64,000 bases of DNA from Paraburkholderia lycopersici (GCF_900096975.1 NZ_FMYQ01000010.1:62001-126000), one strand, 5' to 3'; numbered from the stretch's first letter, positions 52,206 to 61,718 are shown. Numbers and translations are program-made. The notes: generated from the sequence alone by a model not told the origin.

Positions 52206-53129
52206 ATGAAGCGCCGGACTCTGATCGCCGCCTTACTGGCCGGCGCCCTCCTCTCCTCCGTCAGCCCCGGAGCGCAGGCGCGGGAAGACGTGCCGCGCCG
52301 TGTGATCGTGCTCGACTGGTGTCTCGCTGAGCTGGTGCTGACGCTCGGCGTCGTGCCCGTCGGCATGGCGAACACACCGGGGTTCCGGCGCAATTTCACG
52401 GCTTGCCCCGTGCCGGATTCGGTGGTCGATCTGGGCCTGATGTTCCAGCCCAACATGGAGTTGATCCTCGCGCTCAAACCCGACCTCATTCTCATCACGC
52501 CGGCGCATGCGCCGATGCGCGACGCGCTCGAACGTGTCGCGCCTACTGCGACGCTCGGCCAGTTCCGGGCGAGTCCCACGCCGTACACAGGCGCCTGCGA
52601 GGAGACGATGCGCCTCGCGCGCCTCTTCGGTCGCGAAGCGCAAGGCAAAGCCGCCGTGGCGCAAGCGCGGCGCGCGATTTCACAGGCGCGCGCGCGGCTC
52701 GCCGCACTGCCCGCCTATGCGGATGCAGGCAGCGGCGCGTCCGTCTATATGACGCGCTTTATCGACGAATCCCATCTCCGTGTATTCGGCACGCACAGCC
52801 TGTTCGGCGAGTTGCTCGCGCAACTTGGCTTGCGCAACGCATGGCGTGGAAAAGATGGCGGGGCAGGCTCGGCGATGATCGGCTTCGATGCGCTCGATGC
52901 TGACTATCGCGCAACGCTCGTATACGTGATGCCGCTGCCCGCCCTCACATCGACGATGATGCACACAAGCCGCGTCTGGCAAGCGATGCCGTTCGCTCGC
53001 AAAGGCCGGATGACTGGCATGGCGGCGGTCCCCCCCGAAGGCGGCATTCTGACCGCGGCCTCCTTCGCGCATGCACTCGTCGACGCGCTTGCCGCGTGCC
53101 CTGATCCGAACGCTGCGGAGGCCACATGA
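52206..53129 (+). CDS. Iron-siderophore ABC transporter substrate-binding protein (FhuD-like)
   Basis: The protein is about 307 residues with a cleavable signal peptide (MKRRTLIAALLAGALLSSVS, to about residue 26). It has the class III binding-protein pattern: RVIVLDWCLAELVLTLGVVP near the N-terminus, LILALKPDLILITPAHAPMR, and a C-terminal DALDADYRATLVYVMP segment. FhuD/BtuF-type proteins carry ferric siderophores from the TonB receptor to the permease. It starts two bases after the receptor stop and overlaps the permease gene by four bases (ATGA), so the operon is tightly coupled. Confidence 0.9.
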   Translation: MKRRTLIAALLAGALLSSVSPGAQAREDVPRRVIVLDWCLAELVLTLGVVPVGMANTPGFRRNFTACPVPDSVVDLGLMFQPNMELILALKPDLILITPAHAPMRDALERVAPTATLGQFRASPTPYTGACEETMRLARLFGREAQGKAAVAQARRAISQARARLAALPAYADAGSGASVYMTRFIDESHLRVFGTHSLFGELLAQLGLRNAWRGKDGGAGSAMIGFDALDADYRATLVYVMPLPALTSTMMHTSRVWQAMPFARKGRMTGMAAVPPEGGILTAASFAHALVDALAACPDPNAAEAT

Positions 53130-55156
53130 GTGCGTCCATGCTCACCTCCGTCGTGTCGCTGCGCCGCACGCCGCTACTGCCGGTCTGCGCGCTGTTCGCG
53201 CTCGCGACGCTGCTGTTCGCGTTACGCGTCGACGCCCGGCTCGCACCGGCGTTCTGGTGGCAAGCGCTTGTCGCGCCGACGAACACCGACGTCGCACAAC
53301 TGCTCGTCCACTACAGCGATTTACCGCGCGTCGCCGTCACGCTGTTGTGCGGCGCGGCGCTCGGACTGGCGGGCGTCGCGACCCAGCAGGTACTGCGCAA
53401 TCCGCTCGCCGAACCAATGACGCTCGGCATCTTCTCGGGCGCATGGCTCGCGCTCGCACTCGCCACTGTTTACGCGCCATTCCTGCTGGCCGGAAGCCGC
53501 GATGCCGTCGCGCTCGCGGGCGGCGCGGCGGCGCTCGCCGCCGTGTTCGCGCTGGCGGCGCGGCGCGGCATGTCGCCGCTCGCCTTGATCCTCGCAGGCA
53601 TGATCGTCAACCTGTGCGGCGGTGCGTTCTGTCTCGCGCTGGCGATTTCCCATTACGACCTGCTAAGCGGCCTGCTGATCTGGGGCGGCGGCTCGTTTGC
53701 GCAGTACAACTGGAGCGTGGCGCTCGCGCTCGCGACGCGCCTCGTGCCCTGCGCGTTACTGTTGCGGCTGTTGCTGCGGCCCATGGCGGTATTCGATCTC
53801 GGCGATACGATCGCGTCGGGGCTTGGCGTCTCGCTGCGCGCCACTCGCGCGATCACGCTGGGACTCGCGCTGATAATCGCTGCCTGTGTCGTGAGCGCGG
53901 TGGGGGTAATCGGCTTCGTCGGGCTGTCGGCGCCCGCCGTCGCGCGGCTCGCGGGCGCGCGACGCCTGCGCGGGCGCGTCATCTGGTCGCCGCTGACGGG
54001 CGCGGCACTGTTGTGGCTTGCCGATCAACTCGCGCAACTGTGCACGGCGCATTTCAGCCTGACGATTCCGACCGGCGCGATCACAACGCTGATCGGTGCG
54101 CCGCTTCTGATCGTCATGTTGCGGCGTCTGCGCGGCCGTCCCGATCTCGCGCGAACGCCCGCGCTGCACAGCGCGCCGCTCTCGCCGCGCGGCCTGCGCG
54201 TCGCGGCACTCGCGAGCGTGCTGGCACCGGCGACGGTGACGGCAATCTCGCTGAGCCTGGGTCGCGGCCTCGCGGGCTGGCATCTGAGCGACGCGCACGA
54301 GGCGGGCGCGCTGCTGTTCCTGCGCATGCCGCACGTCGTGGCGGCAGCGGGCGTGGGCGTGCTGCTCGCGCTCTCGGGCGGCATCGTGCAGCGCATGACG
54401 GGCAATCCAATGGCGAGCCCCGATCTGCTCGGCATCTCGGCGGGCGGTGCGCTTGGCCTGACGGGCGCGCTCTTTCTCACCGCGCATCCGGGTCTCCCGA
54501 CCTTTCTCGTCTGGTGCGCGGCCGGCTCAATGCTCACGCTGTGCGCGCTCGTGCTGATCGCGCGCGCCTCGTCGTTCTCGCCGGATACGCTGATCCTCGC
54601 TGGCATGGCACTGAGCGCAGCGTTCCAGGCCATCTCCGTGATCGCGATATCGAGTGGCGACCCGCGAGTCGTCGTTCTCTACAACCTGCTGGCGGGCTCG
54701 ACCTACAACGTGGGTCCGTTGATGGCTGCGCTGGTGGCCGCCTGCGCCCTGCTCGCGCTCGCGGCCGTGCCGCTGTGCCGCCGCTGGCTCGACATACTGC
54801 CGCTCGGCGATGCGGTCTCGGTGGGGCTCGGCGTGCGCATTGCCGGGGCACGCTTCGGCCTGCTGATGCTGAGCGCGATGCTGAGCGCCGTGGCGACGCT
54901 CGTGATCGGGCCGCTCTCGTTCATCGGCCTGATGGCGCCGCATATGGCGCGCATGCTCGGCATCCGCCGCGCCATGCCGTTGCTGTTCGTCGCCGCAGCG
55001 TTCGGCGCGACGCTGATGATCGGCTCGGACTGGCTCGGCCGCTGGGTGCTGTTCCCGCAGGAAATGCCCGCTGGCGTGATGGCCACGCTGATCGGCGGAC
55101 TCTATCTGATCCTCACAACGTTCCGGCGACCGGCGCAAGACTGGCCCGGTTCCTGA
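53126..55156 (+). CDS. Fused siderophore ABC permease (FhuB type)
   Basis: This 676-residue integral membrane protein has two homologous FecCD-type halves of about 335 residues, each with about ten hydrophobic segments. The paired loops are LCGAALGLAGVATQQVLRNP and LLALSGGIVQRMTGNPMASP. Each half also contains a glycine-rich segment: VIGFVGLSAPAVARLAG and IGPLSFIGLMAPHMARMLG. In FhuB the two halves form a single-chain channel. It overlaps the binding-protein gene and is followed by the exporter gene after 21 bases. A long alternative open frame on the plus strand covers it but is Arg-rich and not a protein. Confidence 0.93.
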   Translation: MSASMLTSVVSLRRTPLLPVCALFALATLLFALRVDARLAPAFWWQALVAPTNTDVAQLLVHYSDLPRVAVTLLCGAALGLAGVATQQVLRNPLAEPMTLGIFSGAWLALALATVYAPFLLAGSRDAVALAGGAAALAAVFALAARRGMSPLALILAGMIVNLCGGAFCLALAISHYDLLSGLLIWGGGSFAQYNWSVALALATRLVPCALLLRLLLRPMAVFDLGDTIASGLGVSLRATRAITLGLALIIAACVVSAVGVIGFVGLSAPAVARLAGARRLRGRVIWSPLTGAALLWLADQLAQLCTAHFSLTIPTGAITTLIGAPLLIVMLRRLRGRPDLARTPALHSAPLSPRGLRVAALASVLAPATVTAISLSLGRGLAGWHLSDAHEAGALLFLRMPHVVAAAGVGVLLALSGGIVQRMTGNPMASPDLLGISAGGALGLTGALFLTAHPGLPTFLVWCAAGSMLTLCALVLIARASSFSPDTLILAGMALSAAFQAISVIAISSGDPRVVVLYNLLAGSTYNVGPLMAALVAACALLALAAVPLCRRWLDILPLGDAVSVGLGVRIAGARFGLLMLSAMLSAVATLVIGPLSFIGLMAPHMARMLGIRRAMPLLFVAAAFGATLMIGSDWLGRWVLFPQEMPAGVMATLIGGLYLILTTFRRPAQDWPGS

Positions 55157-55177
55157 CGCACCCTCTCAAGGAGTGTC

Positions 55178-56857
55178 ATGACTCTGCTTTTGAAGCTTGC
55201 GCGAGACGCACGCTGGACCCTGTTCGTTGCGCTCGTCACCAGCATCGTCAGCGGCTTCGGCAATGCCGCGCTCGTCGCACTCATCAACCAGGCGCTGTCG
55301 GCATCTACGGCACAGCTCGCCCGGCTTGGGTGGCAGTTCGCCATGCTCGGCGTGGCCGTCCTCGCAACCCGTACGCTCTCGCAGACGCTCTTCATGAGCC
55401 TCGGCCAGCGCGCGAAGGCGAACCTGCGCATGCAGACCATCCGCCGTCTCGGCGACGCCTCGTTTCGCCATCTCGAACTGCAGGGCGCGGCGCGTTCGCT
55501 CGCCGTGCTCACGCAGGATCTCGACGCCATCGTGATGCTGTTCGTGCGCATGCCCGCGCTGGCGATGCAAAGCGCCATCATCGTCGGCTGTCTTGCCTAT
55601 CTGAGCGTGCTGTCGTGGCAAATCCTGCTGGTGGCCATCGTGACGATCGGCATCGGCGCGGCGGGCTTTCGTGTCGCCAACGGACGCGCGCTCTTCCATC
55701 TGCGCGCGTCGCGCCAGCGCGAGGACGATCTGGTACGCTATTTTCGCGCGCTGTTCGACGGGGCCAAGGAACTCAAGTTGCATCGCCAGCGCCGCACCGA
55801 CTTCATCGACAACACACTTTCCGCCAACATCGAAGCCGTGCGCGTGCAACGAACTCGCGGCTACGTGCTTTATTCGGCGGCGGCGAGCTGGGGCAGCTTC
55901 ATCCTGTTCGCCTTCATCGGTATCACGCTGTTCGTGGTCGCGCGGCGCTATCCCGTGAATGCGCACGTGATGTCGGGCTACGCGATGCTGTTTCTCTACA
56001 TGATCGTGCCGATCGAGTCGCTGCTTTCTGCGATCCCGAATATCAGCACCGCCCGCGTGGCGCTGGAGCGTATCGAGGCATTGAACGCCGAACTGCCGCT
56101 CGAAAATGGACTCGATGCGCCGGTGAAGGGCTCATTCGAGAGCATCGTGCTCGACGGCATCACGCATCGTTATTTCCGCGAGAAAGAGAACGACGTGTTC
56201 ACGCTCGGGCCGGTCAATCTCACTTTCGAACCCGGCGAACTGGTCTATCTGATTGGCGGCAACGGCAGCGGCAAAACCACGCTCGCGAAAATGATCGTGG
56301 GACTATACGCGCCCGAAAGCGGACGCATCGTGCTCGACGGCAAGCTCCTGAACGACGCCGATCGCGACAGTTATCGACAGCTGTTTTCGGTGGTATTCAG
56401 CGACTTCTTCCTGTTCGACACCCTGCTTGGCATGCGCTTCGCAGGCCTCGATCAGATGGCGCAAGACCTGCTCACACACCTGCAGCTCGATCACAAGGTC
56501 CGCATCAGGGACGGTACGTTCTCCACGCTCGAACTCTCGCAAGGGCAGAGAAAGCGTCTTGCGCTGCTGGTTGCGTATCTGGAAGACCGGCCGTTCTATC
56601 TGTTTGATGAATGGGCTGCCGATCAGGACCCGCTCTTCAAGGAAGTTTTCTACCGCAAGCTGTTGCCCGAACTGAAGGCAAAGGGCAAGACGGTGGTGGT
56701 CATCTCGCACGACGACCGCTATTTTCATCTCGCCGACCGCTATATCAAGTTCGAATATGGGCAGCTTGTGGAAACCGGCACGGGCGCGTCGCTGGGTGCG
56801 CGATATATGGGCGAAAGCGCTGCGAGTGAATCAACGCCCGTGCGTCTTCCTGGTTGA
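55178..56857 (+). CDS. Cyclic-peptide/siderophore export ABC transporter (PvdE/SyrD-type)
   Basis: This 559-residue half-size transporter has an N-terminal membrane domain with about six helices to about residue 320 (VALVTSIVSGFGNAALVALI). The ATPase domain has Walker A GGNGSGKTT (about 361), FSVVFSDFFLFDTLLG, a variant signature LSQGQRKRLAL (about 454) and Walker B FDEWAADQDP. These sequences define the cyclic-peptide-export ABC family, which pumps pyoverdine precursors and lipopeptides across the inner membrane. AGGAG precedes ATG 55178. Its position in a siderophore import operon matches the OrbE-like gene of ornibactin clusters, but no peptide synthetase genes are found in this window. 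Confidence 0.9.
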   Translation: MTLLLKLARDARWTLFVALVTSIVSGFGNAALVALINQALSASTAQLARLGWQFAMLGVAVLATRTLSQTLFMSLGQRAKANLRMQTIRRLGDASFRHLELQGAARSLAVLTQDLDAIVMLFVRMPALAMQSAIIVGCLAYLSVLSWQILLVAIVTIGIGAAGFRVANGRALFHLRASRQREDDLVRYFRALFDGAKELKLHRQRRTDFIDNTLSANIEAVRVQRTRGYVLYSAAASWGSFILFAFIGITLFVVARRYPVNAHVMSGYAMLFLYMIVPIESLLSAIPNISTARVALERIEALNAELPLENGLDAPVKGSFESIVLDGITHRYFREKENDVFTLGPVNLTFEPGELVYLIGGNGSGKTTLAKMIVGLYAPESGRIVLDGKLLNDADRDSYRQLFSVVFSDFFLFDTLLGMRFAGLDQMAQDLLTHLQLDHKVRIRDGTFSTLELSQGQRKRLALLVAYLEDRPFYLFDEWAADQDPLFKEVFYRKLLPELKAKGKTVVVISHDDRYFHLADRYIKFEYGQLVETGTGASLGARYMGESAASESTPVRLPG

Positions 56858-56916
56858 ATCGTCTCGCCGTTCTTTTTTCTAATGCGTTTACCGAAACGAT
56901 TTTCGAAGAACCACCC

Positions 56917-57777
56917 ATGAAGCTTTCCGACGACGCGACGTTTCCCGAAACGCCTCCACACATCAACGGCCACGATCCTGCTCGCCCGCGGAACCATACC
57001 GCGCAGGCGCTTTTCACGCTCGACAGTGTTTCGTTCGAGGCAAATGGCCGCGTGCTGCTCAAGCCCTTGTCGTTGACGCTCAGGAAGCAACGCCTATATG
57101 GACTTATCGGGCACAACGGTTCAGGCAAGTCGACGCTCCTGAAGCTGCTCGCACGCCAGCAGCAACCCTCCGCAGGCAAGCTCACGTTCTGCGACCGCCC
57201 CCTCGCGCGGTGGGAAAGCCGCGCGTTCGCGCGCAAGGTCGGTTATCTGCCACAGCAACTGCCTGCCGCCGATGGCTTGACGGTACGCGAACTTGTCGCG
57301 CTCGGGCGCTATCCGTGGCACGGCGCGCTAGGGCGCTTTTCGCGCACCGACACGCATAAGGTGCTTGAAGCGATGGAGCAGACTGACGTGGCCTGCTTCG
57401 CCGACCGCGTCGTAGACAGCCTTTCTGGCGGCGAGCGCCAGCGCGTGTGGCTCGCGATGCTCGTCGCGCAGGACAGCGATTGCCTGCTGCTCGACGAGCC
57501 CATTTCGGCGCTCGACATTGCACATCAGATCGAGGTGCTCGCGCTCGTGCGACGCCTCAGCGAGGAACGCGGCATCGGCGTGGTTGTGGTGCTGCACGAC
57601 ATCAACATGGCGGCTCGCTTCTGCGACGAGCTTATCGCGCTGAAGACCGGACACCTACTCGCGCACGGGCCGTCTCCCGATTTGATGCGAGCGGATACCC
57701 TTAGTGCGATTTATGGCATACCGATGGGCACTGTTGCGCATCCGGACGGCGGCATGCCGATCAGCTTCGCGCATTGA
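56917..57777 (+). CDS. Ferric-siderophore ABC transporter ATP-binding protein (FhuC/FecE type)
   Basis: The protein is about 286 residues with Walker A GHNGSGKSTLLKLLA, LPAADGLTVRELVALGRYPW (a FhuC/FecE-specific block), the signature LSGGERQRVWLAM and Walker B LLLDEPISALDIAHQ. It has a weakly conserved N-terminal extension of about 25 residues. It energises the FhuB-type permease. The ATG at 56917 is chosen; a TTG at 56854, overlapping the exporter stop, is also in frame. It is the last gene of the operon. Confidence 0.9.
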   Translation: MKLSDDATFPETPPHINGHDPARPRNHTAQALFTLDSVSFEANGRVLLKPLSLTLRKQRLYGLIGHNGSGKSTLLKLLARQQQPSAGKLTFCDRPLARWESRAFARKVGYLPQQLPAADGLTVRELVALGRYPWHGALGRFSRTDTHKVLEAMEQTDVACFADRVVDSLSGGERQRVWLAMLVAQDSDCLLLDEPISALDIAHQIEVLALVRRLSEERGIGVVVVLHDINMAARFCDELIALKTGHLLAHGPSPDLMRADTLSAIYGIPMGTVAHPDGGMPISFAH

Positions 57778-58044
57778 GCGCCGCACTGCAGCCTTGACGA
57801 CCAGATGAATCCAGTGACTGCTTGCTGCGCGAAATGGACATTTCGATGACACCGCTGCGATTTTCTCGAGCAGGCGATATTGGCTGACGTTCGACTGACG
57901 CGGTCGGCTCGGTTCGACCCGAAGCGGTCCATCGACCCGGCATCACATTGAGATGGCTTTCAAGGTACAACAGCCGTTCGTCGACTCGCGATGGTCAGTT
58001 CGTAGCACGGCGATCACCCGGCAACTGCAACTCTCGACGCTGCT
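57778..58044. other. Gene-free DNA between the siderophore operon and the GcvA-like regulator
   Basis: There is no recognisable gene. The sequence around 57880-57960 resembles the Burkholderia-type intergenic mosaic seen elsewhere in this window. No T-tailed hairpin was found behind the ATPase gene. Confidence 0.4.
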
Positions 58045-58938
58045 TCAAGGCGCTAAACCCCGGGCTTCGTGAAGAATCCATTTCGCAAATGCCTGCAACG
58101 GCTTTTCGCACAACTCAATCGGCTCAGGAAGCACGAGGCGGAAGTTTTTGCTAATCGCTTTGCCGTCCGGCCAAGGCGCGACCAGACGGCCTTGTTCAAG
58201 CTCCGCCCCGATGTAAAGACGCGGCACCAACGCAACGCCCAGGCCGGCTAGCGCCGCCTCTATCAGCATCGAATGGAGGTCATAACGTGCGCCAACCGCC
58301 GAATTGGTCAGCACGATGCCAGCCTCTTGCGCGTAAAGCTGCCAGGCGTCCGGATTTTGCCGCCTGTGAAGGCGTGGCAGTTCATCTAGCGATATGTTCG
58401 AGCCGGCGTCAGCGAGGAGCGCCGGACTACACACGGGCACAAGCACCTCCTCCAACAGGTGATGTGGATGCATACCCGCCCATGCTGGGTGCTCAAAATG
58501 GATTGCTGCGTCGAAACCGCTACCGGCAAGAATGAAGGGCTCCATACGCTCGGCAATATGCACCGTAATGTTCGGATGCAAATTTTGAAAGCGTTTCAGT
58601 CGAGGGATGAGCCAACGGGTGGCGAAGGTTGGAATGGCGGCGATATCAATGCTCGCACCCTCGATGGGCTGCCCCATCAGATATAGGCTGTCCCGTTCCA
58701 GACGATCCAGAATCTCGCGAACCTGCACTGCATATCGCATTCCATTCGACGCAAGCCGTACGCGATTTCCAACGCGCTCGAACAGCGCGACCCCCAAAAA
58801 CGCTTCCAGGCGACCGATCTGACGACTGATGGCGCCCTCAGTCAGCGCCAGTTCCTCGGCCGCGCGGGCGAAACTGCCGTGTCGAGCCGCAGCCTCAAAG
58901 GCCAGGAGCGCGGAATTGGTTGGAATCTTGCGTCGCAT
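58045..58938 (-). CDS. LysR-family regulator, GcvA-like
   Basis: The protein is about 297 residues. The helix-turn-helix covers residues 1-62 (SALLAFEAAARHGSFARAAE, LTEGAISRQIGRLEAFLG) and a LysR effector domain with the GcvA pattern (PTFATRWLIPRLKRFQNLHP) follows. ATG 58938 gives the usual LysR length; a GTG at 58989 would add 17 polar residues. It is divergent from a three-gene operon (59105-60851) across about 166 bases, and is the likely regulator of that operon. Confidence 0.88.
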   Translation of the reverse strand: MRRKIPTNSALLAFEAAARHGSFARAAEELALTEGAISRQIGRLEAFLGVALFERVGNRVRLASNGMRYAVQVREILDRLERDSLYLMGQPIEGASIDIAAIPTFATRWLIPRLKRFQNLHPNITVHIAERMEPFILAGSGFDAAIHFEHPAWAGMHPHHLLEEVLVPVCSPALLADAGSNISLDELPRLHRRQNPDAWQLYAQEAGIVLTNSAVGARYDLHSMLIEAALAGLGVALVPRLYIGAELEQGRLVAPWPDGKAISKNFRLVLPEPIELCEKPLQAFAKWILHEARGLAP

Positions 58939-59104
58939 TGGAGTTTCGTCGGTTGGAATGCGTTCGTCGTCAGCTTGAGAAAATTTCACTGAAGGCTGAC
59001 TTTATATCGCTATTTAAGCTGGAAACAGCAGATTAGCATTACGTTACCGCAACGAACATGGATCGTTTGCAGCAATATACTCAGCCGTCGCGAAGGATAA
59101 TCCG

Positions 59105-59650
59105 ATGATCTACACCGTGGAATGCAGCTTCGCCGATCCCAACAGCGAAGCCGATTGGAACGATTTTTACAGCCTTGAAAAGCTGCCCGCCCTCATCTCG
59201 GTTACTGGCTTTTACACGTCGCAGCGCTTCAAGTCGTTAAGCGATGGTTGCCCGGTCTACCTTGCCGTCCACACGATCGATGGTCTCGATGTCCTGACGG
59301 GACAGGAATATCGCCAGAAAGGCGGCGGCAATTTTGCAAGGTGGCAGCAACACATCACCGACTGGCACCGGAATCTCTACAGCGATATCGGCCTTGCGCC
59401 AGCGGTAAACGCGGACGAACTCCTCGCGCTTTGCGCGAGCAGCCCCGAACCGCTGCTCCAGATGGGCCTCGCGCCGTTGGCCATGCGAGCCGTTGCGCTG
59501 GAGAAGTCTCCGGAACGCCGTTGGCTCGCAAAGCTGCCTCGGCGCAATGCCCAGCTTGTCGAGAGCATGACCGAAGGCGTCCATCTCTACTCGCCGATGA
59601 CGCAACAACTGACGACCTCCCGCTCCGTTTCAGCCGACCAGGAAGAATAG
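59105..59650 (+). CDS. Hypothetical protein with EthD/dimeric-alpha-beta-barrel-like N-terminal part
   Basis: This 181-residue protein is not recognised with confidence. Its first about 100 residues (MIYTVECSFADPNSEADWND, YSLEKLPALISVTGFYTSQR) have the alternating beta-alpha-beta look and WxxFY/KLPxLxxxPGF rhythm of EthD or Dabb-type ferredoxin-like dimer proteins. The C-terminal half is less distinctive. A GAAGGA site precedes ATG 59105. It is the first gene of the operon, eight bases before the tautomerase gene. No catalytic residue can be named; it could be an enzyme on an aromatic or lactone intermediate. Confidence 0.6.
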   Translation: MIYTVECSFADPNSEADWNDFYSLEKLPALISVTGFYTSQRFKSLSDGCPVYLAVHTIDGLDVLTGQEYRQKGGGNFARWQQHITDWHRNLYSDIGLAPAVNADELLALCASSPEPLLQMGLAPLAMRAVALEKSPERRWLAKLPRRNAQLVESMTEGVHLYSPMTQQLTTSRSVSADQEE

Positions 59651-59657
59651 GTCCGCG

Positions 59658-59984
59658 ATGCCCAATGTCACGATCTACATTCCGACGGGACAGATGCCAT
59701 CTGACGAGAGGCTTGCCGAGCTTGCCGGCGACTGCGTCAAACTCTGTACGAGTGTCCTTGAAGCGGCACGCGAAAACGTTCATGTCATTTATGTCGACGT
59801 TCGGCATGGGCACGGACATCCCGTCTTCGCGGAAGTGCGATATCGCCTTGAGGCGTTTCGCACGCCCCGCGTAATGAACCAGTTCACGGAAGCATTGGAC
59901 CGCGCCATCGTGCACCGCACGGGTCTCACGGCGCGCATCCGTTGTTTTGGTTATGCCGCGACGCATATTCACGCTCGCAATTGA
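59658..59984 (+). CDS. Tautomerase superfamily protein (4-oxalocrotonate tautomerase-like)
   Basis: This 108-residue protein begins Met-Pro (Pro2, the catalytic base after Met removal) with PNVTIYIPTGQMP. The central HVIYVDVRHGHGHPVF and a later helix match tautomerase-fold proteins of the 4-OT/CHMI group. Its start lies seven bases after the upstream gene. Tautomerases interconvert enol and keto forms of dicarboxylic acids in aromatic catabolism. Its actual substrate is unknown. Confidence 0.7.
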   Translation: MPNVTIYIPTGQMPSDERLAELAGDCVKLCTSVLEAARENVHVIYVDVRHGHGHPVFAEVRYRLEAFRTPRVMNQFTEALDRAIVHRTGLTARIRCFGYAATHIHARN

Positions 59985-60005
59985 GCAGTCTTCTGGAGAA
60001 TCATT

Positions 60006-60851
60006 GTGTCCACCATTTCGTTCCCAAGTCAGCGTGCCGGGGATTTCACGATCACTGCAATCAGCGACGGCTACCTCACAGCCAGCCTGGACTTCCTCTC
60101 GAATATCGACTCGTCCGAGGCCGCCAGAATGCAAAGTCGTGGAGGACAAAAGGAGCCTGCCACCGTGCATATCAACTGCTACGTGGTACGCGGAGCGGGC
60201 CGGACAATTCTCATCGACGGTGGGGCGGGAGGCGTCAAGCAGTGGGGCGGTCGCCTGAGAACCAATTTATCGCTTGCTGGCGTCGAACCATCCGAGATCG
60301 ACACAATCCTGCTCACACACGCCCACCCCGACCACGTCGGAGGGCTAGTGGACCCAACAGGACAAATTGCCTTTCCGAATGCCGAGCTTGTTGCTCATCG
60401 GCGAGAGGTCAGATTTTGGCAGGACGATGGCAATCTAGGGCGTGCCAGCGAGCGGGCACGCGGAAACTTCCTGATAGCACGCCAGGTGTTTGACGGCTAT
60501 AGCGACAAACTCCGTACATTCGATGAGGGGGAAGTGCTTCCCGGTATCAAAGCGATGCCGCTACCGGGGCACACGGATGGACACACCGGATATATTTTCG
60601 AATCCCGTGAACAGAGCCTTCTTGTCTGGGGAGATATTGTCCATTTTCCTCATATCCAGATTGAACGGCCGGACGTATCGATTGCATTCGATCAAGACCA
60701 ATCCCTGGCCGCCTCCACACGCTCAAGGCTTCTGGACATGGTCAGTTCGGACGGGCTATTGATTGCCGGCATGCATTTGGGGGAACCCGGTTTCGCGCGA
60801 ATAAAGCAAACGAGGGGCAAATATGGTCTGCTTTACGAGGCTGAAGCGTAG
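60006..60851 (+). CDS. Metallo-beta-lactamase-fold hydrolase
   Basis: The protein is about 281 residues and starts with GTG 60006 after GGAGAA. The metal-binding motif is LLTHAHPDHVGGL (HxHxDH), and later conserved residues include PGHTDGHTGY (second His) and GDIVH (bridging Asp). This is the MBL superfamily, members of which hydrolyse thioesters, lactones or lactams. It is the last gene of the three-gene operon, 22 bases after the tautomerase gene. It might open a lactone or ring made by the pathway. Confidence 0.88.
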   Translation: MSTISFPSQRAGDFTITAISDGYLTASLDFLSNIDSSEAARMQSRGGQKEPATVHINCYVVRGAGRTILIDGGAGGVKQWGGRLRTNLSLAGVEPSEIDTILLTHAHPDHVGGLVDPTGQIAFPNAELVAHRREVRFWQDDGNLGRASERARGNFLIARQVFDGYSDKLRTFDEGEVLPGIKAMPLPGHTDGHTGYIFESREQSLLVWGDIVHFPHIQIERPDVSIAFDQDQSLAASTRSRLLDMVSSDGLLIAGMHLGEPGFARIKQTRGKYGLLYEAEA

Positions 60852-60987
60852 TTCAAGCTTCAGGGCCACGCCCGCGCCGGTTTTACGACTTGCGGTCGAT
60901 AGCCTCGCGTAGTCGATCTGAAAACGGCACTCGGCTGACCGAGCAGCGGCGAATAACCCAAACCTCATGCACTTATGGAGAACGACG

Positions 60988-61398
60988 ATGCAGACGCACA
61001 TATTAACGGGCGGTTGTTTCTGCGGGCATGTGCGCTATATGGTCGATGGTCGACCGTTCAATTCCACCGTCTGTCACTGTAGCGACTGCCGAAGAGCGGC
61101 TGCCGCACCGCTTGTCGCGTGCTTCTCAGTGAAGAGCGAAAATTTTCATCTCACCCGTGGCACGCCCAGGACCTTCGCGTCAAGCGCTTGGGGAACACGA
61201 AGTTTCTGCTCGGAGTGCGGTACGCAACTCACGTTCGTTCACGCTGAATTGCCGGGAGAAGTTGATGTGACGACTTGCAGCTTGGACATGCCTGAATCTA
61301 TTCCCCCAACAGACCATGTACACACCGCGAGTCGGTTGCCGTGGATGCATTTGGCCGACGCTTTGCCGAAGCACTCGGGGCGACGTCCGCCGGTGTGA
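60988..61398 (+). CDS. GFA-family (glutathione-dependent formaldehyde-activating-like) protein
   Basis: This 136-residue protein has the Cys pattern of the GFA/CENP-V family: GGCFCGHVRY near the N-terminus, CHCSDCRR and FCSECGTQL. These residues bind zinc. Family members include S-hydroxymethylglutathione synthase; many are uncharacterised. GGAG precedes ATG 60988. It stands alone and is not clearly in an operon with the MBL gene (136-base gap). Confidence 0.88.
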   Translation: MQTHILTGGCFCGHVRYMVDGRPFNSTVCHCSDCRRAAAAPLVACFSVKSENFHLTRGTPRTFASSAWGTRSFCSECGTQLTFVHAELPGEVDVTTCSLDMPESIPPTDHVHTASRLPWMHLADALPKHSGRRPPV

Positions 61399-61718
61399 CT
61401 TGTTCGGCCCCTGATTTACGACCTTTACTGAGTCCAAAGCCACCGCTCGAAGGGCAAACCGCCGAGATGGGCGAGTGACGCCTCGTGGCCGGCAAGTGCC
61501 CGACGAGCGGCGCCTCAATCGCATGGGCGCCGCTTCTCATGCAGAAAGCATAAAGCGACCCGTTGCGGACCGTCAGGTCTCCAGAAAGCAGCCATTGAGC
61601 TTGACCTGTGAATGCCCAGTGCGAACGGACTGACGTGCCCGCTCGCACTGATGGAGTGTTAATATCGCCTGTGTATTGAGCCGAAAAAGAATGAATATTG
61701 CGAACGGGGACGGGAATC
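61399..61718. other. Gene-free stretch after the GFA gene
   Basis: No gene was recognised. It has sequence of the type found between Burkholderia genes (GACCGTCAGGTC-type segments). The minus-strand frame across it is unsupported. Confidence 0.4.

Noticed and set aside
53071..56607. A 1178-codon open frame on the plus strand crossing several siderophore genes
   Set aside because: It is extremely rich in Arg and Ala, has no domain, and overlaps three well-supported genes in another frame; it is a product of high-GC codon bias.
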